Below, in pieces: positions 34,001 to 42,830 of a DNA stretch of 42,830 bases. This DNA comes from Schizophyllum amplum (Eukaryota > Basidiomycota > Agaricomycetes > Agaricales > Schizophyllaceae). The stretch lies in assembly GCA_007026445.1 (NCBI GenBank), contig VDMD01000170.1, positions 1 to 42,830 on the forward strand. The letters are read 5' to 3'. Numbering within the stretch: position 1 is the first letter of the stretch; each line of letters starts with the position of its first letter. A program made the translations under genes and the position numbers. The notes under the pieces were generated by a model. It had not been told where the DNA came from. It saw only the letters and a program-made list of their open reading frames with translations, and ran no database searches.

Positions 34001-36292
34001 AGGGTGGATGATGAGGTGAGTTCCTCCTAGTATAATCGGCGATGGAGTCTGACCGAGGCATTAGACTCCCGACGATGAGGCCGAACTGCCTAGTAGCGAT
34101 GCTGGGCAGGGTGTACTCCCAAGACTTATTGCTACGCTCGTGGCACGACGACGACAAGTGAAGAACTTGATGAAGGACAAGAACATCACGCAAGCTCAGT
34201 ATCTGCAGGTAACGTGCCTCGTCGGTCTTGGTACAACTCACAGTTCTCATGCACGATACACAGTACGACATCAGGCAGCAAGCGCTGAAGCTTACCGCCA
34301 ACAGTATGTACGGCTGTTTGGGCTTCGAGTACTCGCGGTTTTATGCCCGGCCACTCGCGGCTCTGACGACGCGGAAAGGTCGCGAGATCTTGACGAATAC
34401 TGCGGAGCTGGCGGGGAGTATGAACCTTGATGTCAGCACTTTTTCCCCGTATACGCTCTTCATCAGGAGACTGACGCGACAAGGTTGTCTACGGCGACAC
34501 GGACTCAGTCTTTGTTAACTCGAATCAGACCGAGCTGTCGAAGGCGCTCCGCATTGCTAACGAATTCAAGAAGGCGGTCAACGACCGCTACCGGCTGCTT
34601 GAAATCGATCTCGACGGCGTCTTCCACGGCTGCTACTCTTGCAGAAGAAGAAGTATGCAGCGATCAAGGTCGACGGTTCAACGACGACGACGGAGATCAA
34701 GGGCCTCGACATGAAGCGTCGAGAGTACTCCCAATTATCCAAGCGGGTGTCACAGTGCGTATGTTCTGCATGGCATCAGGGCCGCTGCTGACTGAAAGTC
34801 AGATACGTTCTCGACCGCATACTGTCAGGCGAACCGACGGAAATCGTGGTAGAGGAAATTCATGAGTATCTAGGCCAGATCGGCACCGATGTGCGTGGGG
34901 GAAAGGTGCCGCTGGACGAGTTTATCATCTTCAAGGTGCGTTGGATGGCGCACGGGGCTTTTCTTTGGCTGCGTCTTACCGTCTTTGCAGCGTCTCGGCA
35001 AGAACCCGGAGGACTACCCCGACGCCAAGTCCCAGCCACATGTTCAGGTGGCACTACGGATGAAGGCCAAGGGTGCCAGTGCGCGCGCTGGGGACGTCAT
35101 CCCCTACGTCTTTTGCTTGCCGGAGGGCGAGGAGCCGGGGAAGACATCGCAAGCGGACAGGGCTAAGCATCCTGACGATGTCCGTCGAGCGGGGTCGGGG
35201 CTCATCATCGGTCTGTCTCTCCTACATTCGAGCATTACCAGACGATGCTCATATCTTTGCCAACGTCAGACTATGAGCACTACCTCTCCCAACAAGTGCT
35301 ACCGCCCATAGAACGTCTATGTGAGCCTATTGAGGGCACAGACCGTGCGCGCCTCGCTGAATGTCTTGGTGCGTTTCTCGCGCTCTTTGGGCAACCGGGC
35401 AGCGCTGACTTTGCGTAGGCCTCGATCCCAACGATACAAGGTATCCACTAGCGCATCTGACGAGCTTTCGATCTCGGCGTTGGAGACACAGATGTCGGAC
35501 CGTGAACGATACAAGGATTGCGTCGCCTTTTTTGTGCGCTGCCGGAAGTGCAAGGCAACGGACGTCTTTGCACGGATGACAGAACAAACGGTGGACCCAA
35601 CGGGTGTGCCGAGGGTGAGTAATAGTGTTGTTCTCTGCAGTGCGTTACCCGTAGCTTCACCTCTTCCTGCGTGACCCTATGCAAAGACACCACGAATGCT
35701 GACACGCGATTTTCCCGCCTTAGGATCCTATGCTGCACCCCGACGGCGCGAAATGCACGGCCTGCCACGAACCGTTGGCTCCGTGGAGCCTAGAGATGCA
35801 GATGCAGGCGCAGATCAAGAGCTTCGTGTCGCGTTATTACGAGGGCTGGACCGTATGCAACGACCCAACCTGCGGCAACCGTACGCGACGAATGGGTGTA
35901 TATGGACACGACTGTGTGGTTCTGGGGTGCGAGGGGAAAGTGGCATTTGAGGTGAGTATGCTCATCGGTCAGTCCATGTGTAGATGCTGAGCGACGATCT
36001 GCAGTACACGGACGCGCAGCTATATACACAGCTCAAGTACTTTGCGTCCCTGTTCGATGTGGAGCGGGCGCGAGACCAGGCAAAGGCGAGGGGCAAGACG
36101 GAAATAGGTAAGCATGCACTTTGCGAGTAGCACACTGCATCTCTGACGCTTTACTCAGATAAGGTGGCCGGCCTTGCGCACGGCAACGCTGTTCTACTAG
36201 ACACGCTCCGATCGTGTGTGGACCGCTACCTGGACATGTGCGGTCGCCGCTGGGTTGCCCTGAACAGCCTGTTTTCGTTTATGACGGTTTAG
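31004..36292 (+). CDS. POL1: DNA polymerase alpha catalytic subunit, about 1435 aa, 19 exons, several frame disruptions
   Basis: Exons include 31004-31081, 31142(or 31128)-31310, 31357-32426, 32477-32625, 32675-32864, 32912-33078, 33133-33353, 33407-33649, 33697-34015, 34065-34208, 34264-34431, 34484-34754, 34803-34935, 34991-35210, 35270-35368, 35419-35614, 35724-35951, 36005-36107 and 36159-36292. Recognised parts are the N-ter [17 protein letters not shown], exonuclease-like [15 protein letters not shown], region [16 protein letters not shown], region [22 protein letters not shown] and region [10 protein letters not shown]. The C-ter zinc module follows ([33 protein letters not shown]). 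It initiates replication with primase. Single-base shifts occur near 33424, 33465, 33783, 34626 and 35431, and probably 31687, 32864 and 33840, so it does not translate as a single frame after splicing. Confidence 0.93.
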
Positions 36293-36671
36293 AGCTTTGG
36301 TGTGCATAGGGCCCAAGATCTGATCCAATGTTGTAATTGTACATGCAATATTTATGTGGCAGTGGACGCATACGATCCCAGTCTTGTTGTGCTACAGCAG
36401 GTGTCTTCAGGTTGTCCGTAGGTGGCCTCTGCGGGCCTCAAGCACTTTGCATCTCACGCCATATGTAGTCATAAATACATTCGCATTCACCTGTTGAAGG
36501 TACATACAACAAAAGATAACAGCACTGCTACAACTACTGGCTACACTATAAGTCAACAATAAGACAAAGCAGGGAACCGCCTGCTGCGTTCCCGCGCGCT
36601 CGTTTTTTCTTCTCCTCCATTCCTCTTCATCCAATCCAACGTAAACCTGAGATGGCACGAAACCTCGTACC
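36293..36671. other. Convergent intergenic region, POL1 / ATIC
   Basis: 379 bp between two 3' ends. It is A/T-richer than its surroundings. An apparent continuation of the ATIC frame through part of it results from the frame shift discussed for that gene. No gene seen. Confidence 0.5.
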
Positions 36672-39056
36672 TCAGTGATGGAACAATCGCAATCCCGTCT
36701 GCAAACCACCATCCCATACCCATCGGCCGCCTTCACGCACTCCGCGTCCATCACGCTACCACCTGGCGCGGCGAGGTAGCTGACGCCGCTCTTGCGCGCG
36801 CGATGCACGTTGTCGGGGAAGGGGAAGAAGGCGTCGGAAGAGCATGCGACGCCGGACAGCTTCGCTGCCCAGTCCTTCTTCTCGGATGCCGTCAAGAGCG
36901 GGGCGGGGCCTGCGGAAAGGGTGAGTTGAATGAGAAGATGGGGAGGCATGAGTGGATGAGGGTAGGAGGATGGCAAAGACACGGAAGCATGGAAAAAATT
37001 AGAATATTTACCCTCCATAAGCTTATCAAACGCCTCCTTCTCAATGGCATCCACCTCGTCGAGCTCCTGGCCTTCCGTGAGCGATACGTAGAGCTCGATC
37101 GCGTTCGCCTTGTCCGCGCGCTTCGTGCCCTTCTTGAACGGCAGTGCGAGCACCTTGGGGTGGTGCCGCATCCACCAGATGTCTGCCTTCCCTCCCGCGA
37201 GGCGCGTGCAGTGGATGCGCGACTGCTGCCCCGCGCCGATACCAATGAGCGAGCCGCCCTTGGCGTACGCGACTGAGTTGGACTGTGTGTACTGGGGGTA
37301 GTTTTAGCGATGAGGAAGAACATAGCAGCGAGCACGAAGAGCGAAATGACCGCGATGAGCAACGACTACGGCGACAACAACTCAGACTCGACCCTCACCT
37401 TCAACGCCAGCGTTGCGAGCGTCAGATCCCTCAACGCCTCCTCGGGCACCTCCGTGTTCTTCGTGACGCGCTCGCCAAAGAGCGCGGGCGAATCTGCGCA
37501 TCGTTGCGCCGCTGCGTGAGATGCCGTACACCTGCTTCGTCTCGATCGCGGCCGGGACGTAGGCGGGGTCGATCTGGATGACGCAGTACTTGCCGCCCTT
37601 CTTCTTTGCGAGGATGTCAAGCGCGGCGGGCTCGTAGCCGGGGGCGATGATGCCGTCGGAGACCTGGGAGGGTTCAGCGGACGCTTCATATTGGTGCAGA
37701 TGACCGAACACACCTCGCGGGAGATGATCTTTGCGGTGGCGACGTCGCAGGGGTGCGAGACCGCGATGAAGTCACCGAAGGAGGACATGCGGTCGGCGCC
37801 TGAGGGAATGTGATTGTATCATTGGACTGACGAGACAATGATATGCAGACGCACCTCGTGCGCGCGCGTAAGCACAGGCAAGCGGGGTCAATTCGACGGA
37901 CTGTGGATGACAGCATAAGTAGTATGCAATGACAGGTGAGAGACGTGCACACACCAGATCATCGACACCGCAGACCTTGCGCTCTGTCTCGTCCATGGGG
38001 AGGCCGACGGCAGCGCCAGCAGGGGAAACGTGCTTGAAGCTCGTGGCCGCCGGGAGATCCAGCGCCTTCGCAAGCTCGGAGACGAGGGCGTAGGCATTGA
38101 GAGCGTCCAGGAGGTTGATGTAGCCGGGGGAGCCGCAAAGAGCTGGACAATTTGCACATTAATCGAGATAGATATGTAGCTGATGATGAACTCGCGCACC
38201 CTTGAAAGGTAGCTCGCCTTCCGTGACGAACGCCTGTGCAGGCTTCTGGTGGGGGTTGGCGCCGTAGCGAAGAGTGGTGCGCTGGACGATGCCCGCGCTC
38301 GTCTCGGCGGGGGAGTCGGTGGAGGCGTACTGCTGCCTGAAGTAGTCGCTGATCGCGGCGTCGTACTTGGCGGTCATCTCAAACGCCTTGAGCGCGAGCT
38401 TGCTGCGGAGCGCCTGGGGGATCTTGTCGCCGTCTTTCGTCCAGGCATCGAGGAACTCGTCGTAGTCCTTAGGGTCGCTGAGGATGCTGACGCGCTCGTG
38501 GTTCTTGGCTGCCGCGCGGAGGAGCTGGGGATGTTAGTTTTGTGTGGGTAGGTTACTGCATAAACCTACCGTAACACCACCAATGTCGACTTCCTCGACG
38601 GCGTCTGCGATCGTGCAGCCCTCCTTGGCAATCGTCTCGCTAAAGGGGTAGAGGTTGCAGACGACGATGGAGATGGGGTCGATGGACTGCTGCTTGAGGT
38701 CCTCCGCGTCCGAAGGGAGCTTCGTGCGGGCCAGGATGCCTAAGAACATGGTTGAGTGCGTACCATCGTCCGAGGTGTAGCAAACGCACCTCCGTGAACG
38801 ACTGGGTGCAGCGTCTTGACGCGCCCTCCTAGCATCTCCGGTGCCTTGGTGAGGTCGGACACATCCCTGATGTTCATGAGATGAATGAAAAGCGCGAACA
38901 AGACATCCCGCACTCGATCTGAATGCCCGCCTCCCTGATCTTCTTCGCCGTGCCGCCCGAGCCCAGGAGACGCACACCAGCGCCGACCAGGCGCTGCGCC
39001 AGGGGGATGAGCCCCGTTTTGTCAAACACGGACAGCAGAGCAATGGGCTGCGACAT
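36672..39056 (-). CDS. Bifunctional AICAR transformylase / IMP cyclohydrolase, about 606 aa, ten exons, frame-disrupted
   Basis: Exons (minus): 39056-38914, 38866-38790, 38739-38570, 38524-38200, 38142-37955, 37900-37855, 37799-37714, 37663-37399, 37291-37012, 36909-36672. The N-ter MGS-like cyclohydrolase domain shows [43 protein letters not shown] and [10 protein letters not shown]. The transformylase domain shows [26 protein letters not shown] (catalytic Lys-His), [29 protein letters not shown] and [15 protein letters not shown]. It carries out the last two steps of purine synthesis (AICAR to FAICAR to IMP), as yeast ADE16/ADE17. Phase fails by one base near 37518 and 37487 (exon 8). It fails again in the AAA run at 36703-36705, after which the expected end [10 protein letters not shown] and stop (36674-36672) appear. 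Confidence 0.94.
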
Positions 39057-39263
39057 CGTTGGTGTCGTCGTCGACGTTGACTTCAGGGTTTTTGAGGTTG
39101 AACTTGCCGACTTCCCAGTTTTTGATCGCGATTGGCCATCGTCCGAGATGATTGAGGACTTGACGCCACAAAGTGACAAGGGGGACGGGCCGGGGCGCCT
39201 TCCGTCAGCGACGAGTGTCGATCGTTTCCGACACGTCCGACGTTGCTTACGACCACCACCGCT

Positions 39264-39805
39264 ATGTTGCCCTCCAGACTCTTCCGCAATGTCGGCATTC
39301 CGCCCGCGCTACGCAGCCTCATAACGCCTGGCGCGTCTCTCCCCCAACAGCAAGGGTAGAGATGCGGTTCAGACTCGGCTCTCTGCCAACAGCATAGCCG
39401 CTATTCGCACGTCCGCCGCCTCAAAAGACGCCGCGTCCACATCCTCCTCCACAGCCATTCCTCCAGAAGCCCCCGCACCACCAGCCTCTGCGCCGACGAC
39501 CACTCCAGCAGCTACCACCTCTGACCAAGAGCCGCGCCTGCAGATCACCTTCACCTGCACCGCGTCCGACTGCACAAAGCACCGCTCCACCCACACCTTC
39601 ACCAAGCGTGCATATACCAGTGGTATTGTCCTTGTGCAGTGCCCTCAGTGCAAGAACCGGCACTTGATAGCGGACCACCTGGGATGGTTCAAGGAGTCCA
39701 CGGAGGACGGGAAGATGCGCACCGTGGAGGATCTGCTCAAGGCGAAAGGGGACTGTCCAGCGGGGATCAGTAACCCCGGACGGGGACATCGAGTACCTTG
39801 GATAG
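39264..39805 (+). CDS. DNL-type zinc-finger protein (mitochondrial Hsp70 escort, Zim17/Hep1 type)
   Basis: Exon 1 (39264-39355) encodes a presequence-like [20 protein letters not shown] short 37-nt intron (GTAGAG..AACAG, 39356-39392) keeps phase into exon 2. After an Ala/Ser/Pro linker comes the zinc domain: [43 protein letters not shown]. This family keeps mitochondrial Hsp70 soluble. The first ligand pair is C-x4-C and the second C-x2-C. Read as given, the frame continues to a stop at 39868-39870. Removing one G from the run at 39748-39751 instead yields a tail ending [10 protein letters not shown] and a stop at 39803-39805, which fits the family end better. The intron could alternatively be another one-base shift. 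Confidence 0.88.
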
Positions 39806-40213
39806 GGGTAACACGCTCTGCCAATTCTGCTGGTGAGTTGGCTCAACACGAGTGGAACGGTCACGGCTGACAATTCGATACATAGGCCTCACGATCCATC
39901 CACGTTCAAACCACCACTTACAGTTACTTAGGACGCCCGCCAACATCACTAATACCAGTAGACTGCATAATGCACATGTACACCATATCTTGCTGCAAAG
40001 AATCCGTGTCCAGCTCGAAGCTAGCTTGAGCTTCTGCTAAGTCAAGTCAGCGTCAAATTTCGGAAGGAAGACGTTCATATAGATATTATAAACACTATTG
40101 CGATCTACAGAATGTGTACAGGTTATGCATATGCAACTGTCCGACATACAATGAATCACAAGCCACCCCGTTCACCACTTCCTGCTACACACCCAACTCA
40201 CCTCCTCCGACCC

Positions 40214-41425
40214 CTACTGCCCCGGCACATAATCCTCGACAAGTCGATCTCCCCTTCAAATGCGTATTCGTGATCTTCGCCTGTCGCTGCCTCTGCCGCG
40301 GCTTCTTCTGCCCCTTCTTCGACTTCGCGGTGGCCGCGGGCATCGCTTCGGAGGACACGGGCTTCATTTCGGCGGCGACGAGCTGCCGGAGCATGTCGAC
40401 CTCGTCCGGCGCCTTCAGGTCGGCCCACATGTCGCGGAACTCTGTAGCGTGGTAGATGGGGTGTGAGATGCGGTTAGGGTGGGGGTGAGGTTGGGAGGGT
40501 GAAGAAACGGAAGTTAAAACGATCAGTGGTCGTGGTAAGGGTTGATGATGATGGTGAATGTCGATAGTGAGTTGGTTGCGTGCGTGAAGGTGTGGGGGAG
40601 GGAAGCATAGCGCATTCAACAGCATAAGAGTCGAAACGAATAGTGCTGCATGGGGAACGCCAAGAGTGAGAGACCCAGACGCACCTTTCTCGATGTCGAA
40701 TGCGTCCTCCGGCTCATCCTCCTCGCTCATCTCATTCCAGAACACTGTCTTCATCTGGCCGTCCTTCGCTGTGCGCAGCACATATACTTTGCCCTCCTTT
40801 TCCAACTCCTCAATATGTGTGGGCGCCTCCTTCCACGCATCTTTCAATGTGCGTATCGAAATGCCCGCGCTTTTGGTGAGTGTGTACCGCTTGATTTCCG
40901 TAAGGAGCTGCTCGCGGTTGCGTACGGCGAAATCATGCTAGATAGATCGGCCGCACTTTGTTAGCGTCGCATTTATATGGTGGCCCATGACACGGCCGGT
41001 GCGCCACACACCTTGTACTCGTACAGTCCTGTCTTCTGATCCCACTTGACCTTCTCGTGTGCCCTAAACTTGTCCAGCAGTACGGTGTCTGTGTCCAGCG
41101 CTGTATTTGTGGAGATGGCAATGTCCTGTAGCCGGTTGGGCCCATAGTGCTCCTTCAAGTATTGAAGCGCGTAGATGAGCTGGGTGTTGATGTTATGCCC
41201 AGAGCCCGTGTCTTTTGGTTGCGAGTATGGCTGGTCGGGCTTCGCCTGCTGCTTCTTCTTCTTCGAGGGCCCGGGTGGCGGGGGCGCATCGGAAGCGGCA
41301 GGTGCTTTGGACGGCGCACTAGGCGCTGCCTTAGCTAATGGGGGCGGCTGCGAGCGCCAGGACGTGTAGTCCTGGCGCTTCAGTTGCTGCTTGAAGGCGG
41401 CGGCATCCGCGGCCAATCCCGCCAT
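40214..41425 (-). CDS. TFIIE beta subunit, about 298 aa, three exons, C-terminal frame disrupted
   Basis: Exons (minus): 41425-41012, 40937-40685, 40441-40214. The N-terminus has FKQQLKRQDYTSWRSQ and a Pro/Ala then Lys-rich linker. The first winged helix follows (INTQLIYALQYLKEHYGPNRLQ, TDTVLLDKFRAHEKVKW). A second follows (FAVRNREQLLTEIKRY, GISIRTLKDAWKEA, EELEKEGKVYVLR). FRDMWADLKAPDEVDMLRQL and the basic KKGQKKPRQRQRQAKITNT segment complete it. These identify the general transcription factor TFIIE-beta (yeast Tfa2), which with TFIIE-alpha recruits TFIIH. Two one-base gaps near 40251-40254 and 40234-40235 break the last 15 codons; with both filled the end is KGEIDLSRDYVPGQ and a stop at 40216-40214. 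As written, the frame runs to 40185. Intron 2 is 243 nt. Confidence 0.92.
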
Positions 41426-41495
41426 GAGTGCCGTCGGATGATGAGCGCGGGAGACAAGGGGCGCCACGCGTGCGAAACAGCAGTCAACACGCGAC
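41426..41495. promoter_or_regulatory. 70-bp divergent promoter, TFIIE-beta / flavin-reductase-like gene
   Basis: The start codons of two divergent genes are only 70 bp apart, so the transcription start regions must overlap or lie inside the leaders. Confidence 0.6.
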
Positions 41496-42236
41496 ATGTC
41501 TCTTTCGTGCGTCCGCCACCGCCGTCGTGTCGCGTCGGTCCCCGCACGACATTTCTCCTCATCCGGCGCCGTACATGGCGCCCTCCAGTCCAAAATCCGC
41601 GAGCTCATGCGCGAGACCGCACAGCCTGTCGCGGTGGTCACCGCGATCATGCCCTCCCAGGACGCAGACCACATCCCCCCAGCGTACCACGGCGCGACGC
41701 TGTCCTCATTCACCTCCATAGCCATGGACCCACACCCCCTCATCGCATTTGCCCTCCGCCTCCCCTCACGCATGTCCACCGCGCTCAAGGCCGCGGACAG
41801 CACCCACGAAGGCTCACACATGGTCGTGAATCTGCTCTCCGCCGCCCAGCAGTCCGTCGCACGCAAATTTGCCCGGCCAGATCTGTACCACGAACCCTTT
41901 GCCTCCACACGATTTCGCTTGAACGCGGACGGCATCCCCATTCTCGACGGCTCCCTAGGCGCATTGACGTGTCGGCTTGTCGCCGCGTCGGTGCCCTTGT
42001 ACGACGCCAAATTCCTGAAGACCTTGGGCCTGGGAGCTCCTCCGAAGGCTGTAGTCCCGCAACTGGAACAAGGGGTCATCTCGGAGCTGTTCATAGCTGA
42101 GGTGCTAAGCGTCGAGGCATCGACCGCACTGTACGAGGGGCAGGATGACCTTCAAACGCTGCCCCTGTTGTACCATCGGCAGTCGTTCACGACAATATTG
42201 CCGCCACCGACTCCACTCAACCCGGATGACCATTGA
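41496..42236 (+). CDS. Flavin-reductase-like (FMN-binding split-barrel) protein, 246 aa, intronless
   Basis: Single exon. A Arg/Ser-rich N-terminus (MSLSCVRHRRRVASVPARHF) suggests mitochondrial import. The body has IRELMRETAQPVAVVTAIMP, HGATLSSFTSIAMDPHPLIAFALRLPS and THEGSHMVVNLLSAAQQSVARKFARPD. ALTCRLVAASVPLYDAKFL and LFIAEVLSVE follow. This is the order of strands and loops in the flavin reductase-like domain that binds FMN, with the TS(F/V)xS-type loop and the MVNLL strand. The physiological substrate is unknown. It is the only intronless protein gene of this window, and its frame is intact. It starts 70 bp from the divergent TFIIE-beta gene. Confidence 0.88.
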   Translation: MSLSCVRHRRRVASVPARHFSSSGAVHGALQSKIRELMRETAQPVAVVTAIMPSQDADHIPPAYHGATLSSFTSIAMDPHPLIAFALRLPSRMSTALKAADSTHEGSHMVVNLLSAAQQSVARKFARPDLYHEPFASTRFRLNADGIPILDGSLGALTCRLVAASVPLYDAKFLKTLGLGAPPKAVVPQLEQGVISELFIAEVLSVEASTALYEGQDDLQTLPLLYHRQSFTTILPPPTPLNPDDH

Positions 42237-42577
42237 AGTGTGCGTCTCGCCTGCACTCATGCCATTCGCGTACTCATGACCGGCAGTCCAGCCAGTTCGC
42301 ACACTTCAATCGCGCGTGCAAGCCGTCCCCGCCCAACTGCGCTGTATGCACCGTGCGCCACCTCCGCTGCAGACATCCATAAATGGTCAGCAAAGTGCGG
42401 ATCTCGGGCCCTCGGAGAGAATGAAGGCATGCTATGCCAAGTCTGTCTAGCGACAAACACAGCGCCAGGGCCGTGAGGCCGTCGTCTCTCGGGATATAGC
42501 TACTTACACCATGATGCGGACAGGAGAATGGGAATGAGACTGGGAATGAAGATTGTGTGTGAACCCTGCCTTTTCAT
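42237..42577. other. Intergenic region, no gene seen
   Basis: 341 bp between the flavin-reductase-like gene and the stop of the gene leaving the window on the right. Short frames here are not supported by motifs. Confidence 0.45.
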
Positions 42578-42830
42578 TTAACAAGCAGTCGTCACCTCGT
42601 ATGTCGCGTTCGCGCTGAAGTACGCTTCATCGTCCATCGTTCTCACCTCCGACGTTTCGTACCACACCGCCACCGTATACACGCCAACAGCATCCTCCCC
42701 ATCCAAGGCAACACTCGTCTGGTTCGCCGCACTTGCAATGGCCGCACCATCCTTCTTCCACGCTATTGTGAGGCTCTCCTCCGCGTCGATTGGATCCGTA
42801 CGGAGTTGCGCCAGAGGCACCAGCGCCACT
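42578..42830 (-). CDS. C-terminal fragment of an unrecognised protein (gene continues beyond the window)
   Basis: About 83 residues remain open to the right edge and end in VTTAC with a TAA stop at 42580-42578. The sequence (SLTIAWKKDGAAIASAANQT, VGVYTVAVWYETSEVR) has the alternating pattern and Trp/Tyr positions of an Ig-like beta sandwich. Such domains close several secreted fungal proteins, including M64-type peptidases, but that link is only a resemblance. Whether an intron lies in this piece cannot be judged. Confidence 0.6.
   Translation of the reverse strand, partial: VALVPLAQLRTDPIDAEESLTIAWKKDGAAIASAANQTSVALDGEDAVGVYTVAVWYETSEVRTMDDEAYFSANATYEVTTAC

Overview
This window looks like nuclear DNA from a filamentous basidiomycete (Agaricomycetes-type). 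It is GC-rich, and its genes are tightly packed on both strands. They carry many short introns (mostly 45-60 nt, GT..AG), several divergent gene pairs share very short promoters, and the encoded proteins match fungal housekeeping families. No operon, prokaryotic element, CRISPR array or clear transposon was seen. All gene models were spliced by hand from the sequence. Family names come from recognised motifs, not from a database search.

Left part (1-14.2 kb): a GATA-type transcription factor (+), then a repeat-rich non-coding stretch with a tRNA-Cys(GCA) gene (-). Next are a NOSIP-like RING/U-box protein (-) divergent from an unrecognised basic protein (+), and an HGH1-type eEF2 chaperone (+) whose introns are long homopurine/homopyrimidine tracts.

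Centre (15.0-20.1 kb): the most unusual locus. Two divergently transcribed paralogues (called A and B here) encode secreted, Ala/Ser/Gly/Asp-rich low-complexity proteins. They share a near-identical signal peptide, the same five-exon structure, short conserved islands, a conserved C-terminal segment, a TATATAAG box and a 5'-leader hairpin. I cannot assign them to a family.

Right part (20.4-42.8 kb): an HD-domain 5'-deoxynucleotidase (HDDC2/YGK1 type, -), an HSD10-like short-chain dehydrogenase (-), and a 29-exon ABCC transporter (-) divergent from mitochondrial monothiol glutaredoxin Grx5 (+). Then come DNA polymerase alpha POL1 (+), the purine enzyme ATIC/ADE16-17 (-), a DNL-type zinc-finger mitochondrial Hsp70 escort protein (+), and TFIIE-beta (-) only 70 bp from a divergent flavin-reductase-like protein (+). 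The C-terminal piece of an unrecognised (-) gene runs off the right edge. Purine synthesis, DNA replication, basal transcription and Fe-S/mitochondrial proteostasis genes are neighbours here, but nothing indicates co-regulation beyond shared divergent promoters.

A general caution: six of the housekeeping genes contain one or more single-base frame disruptions, concentrated at 31-41 kb and mostly in or next to short homopolymers. They most likely reflect assembly errors, but local gene decay cannot be excluded from sequence alone.
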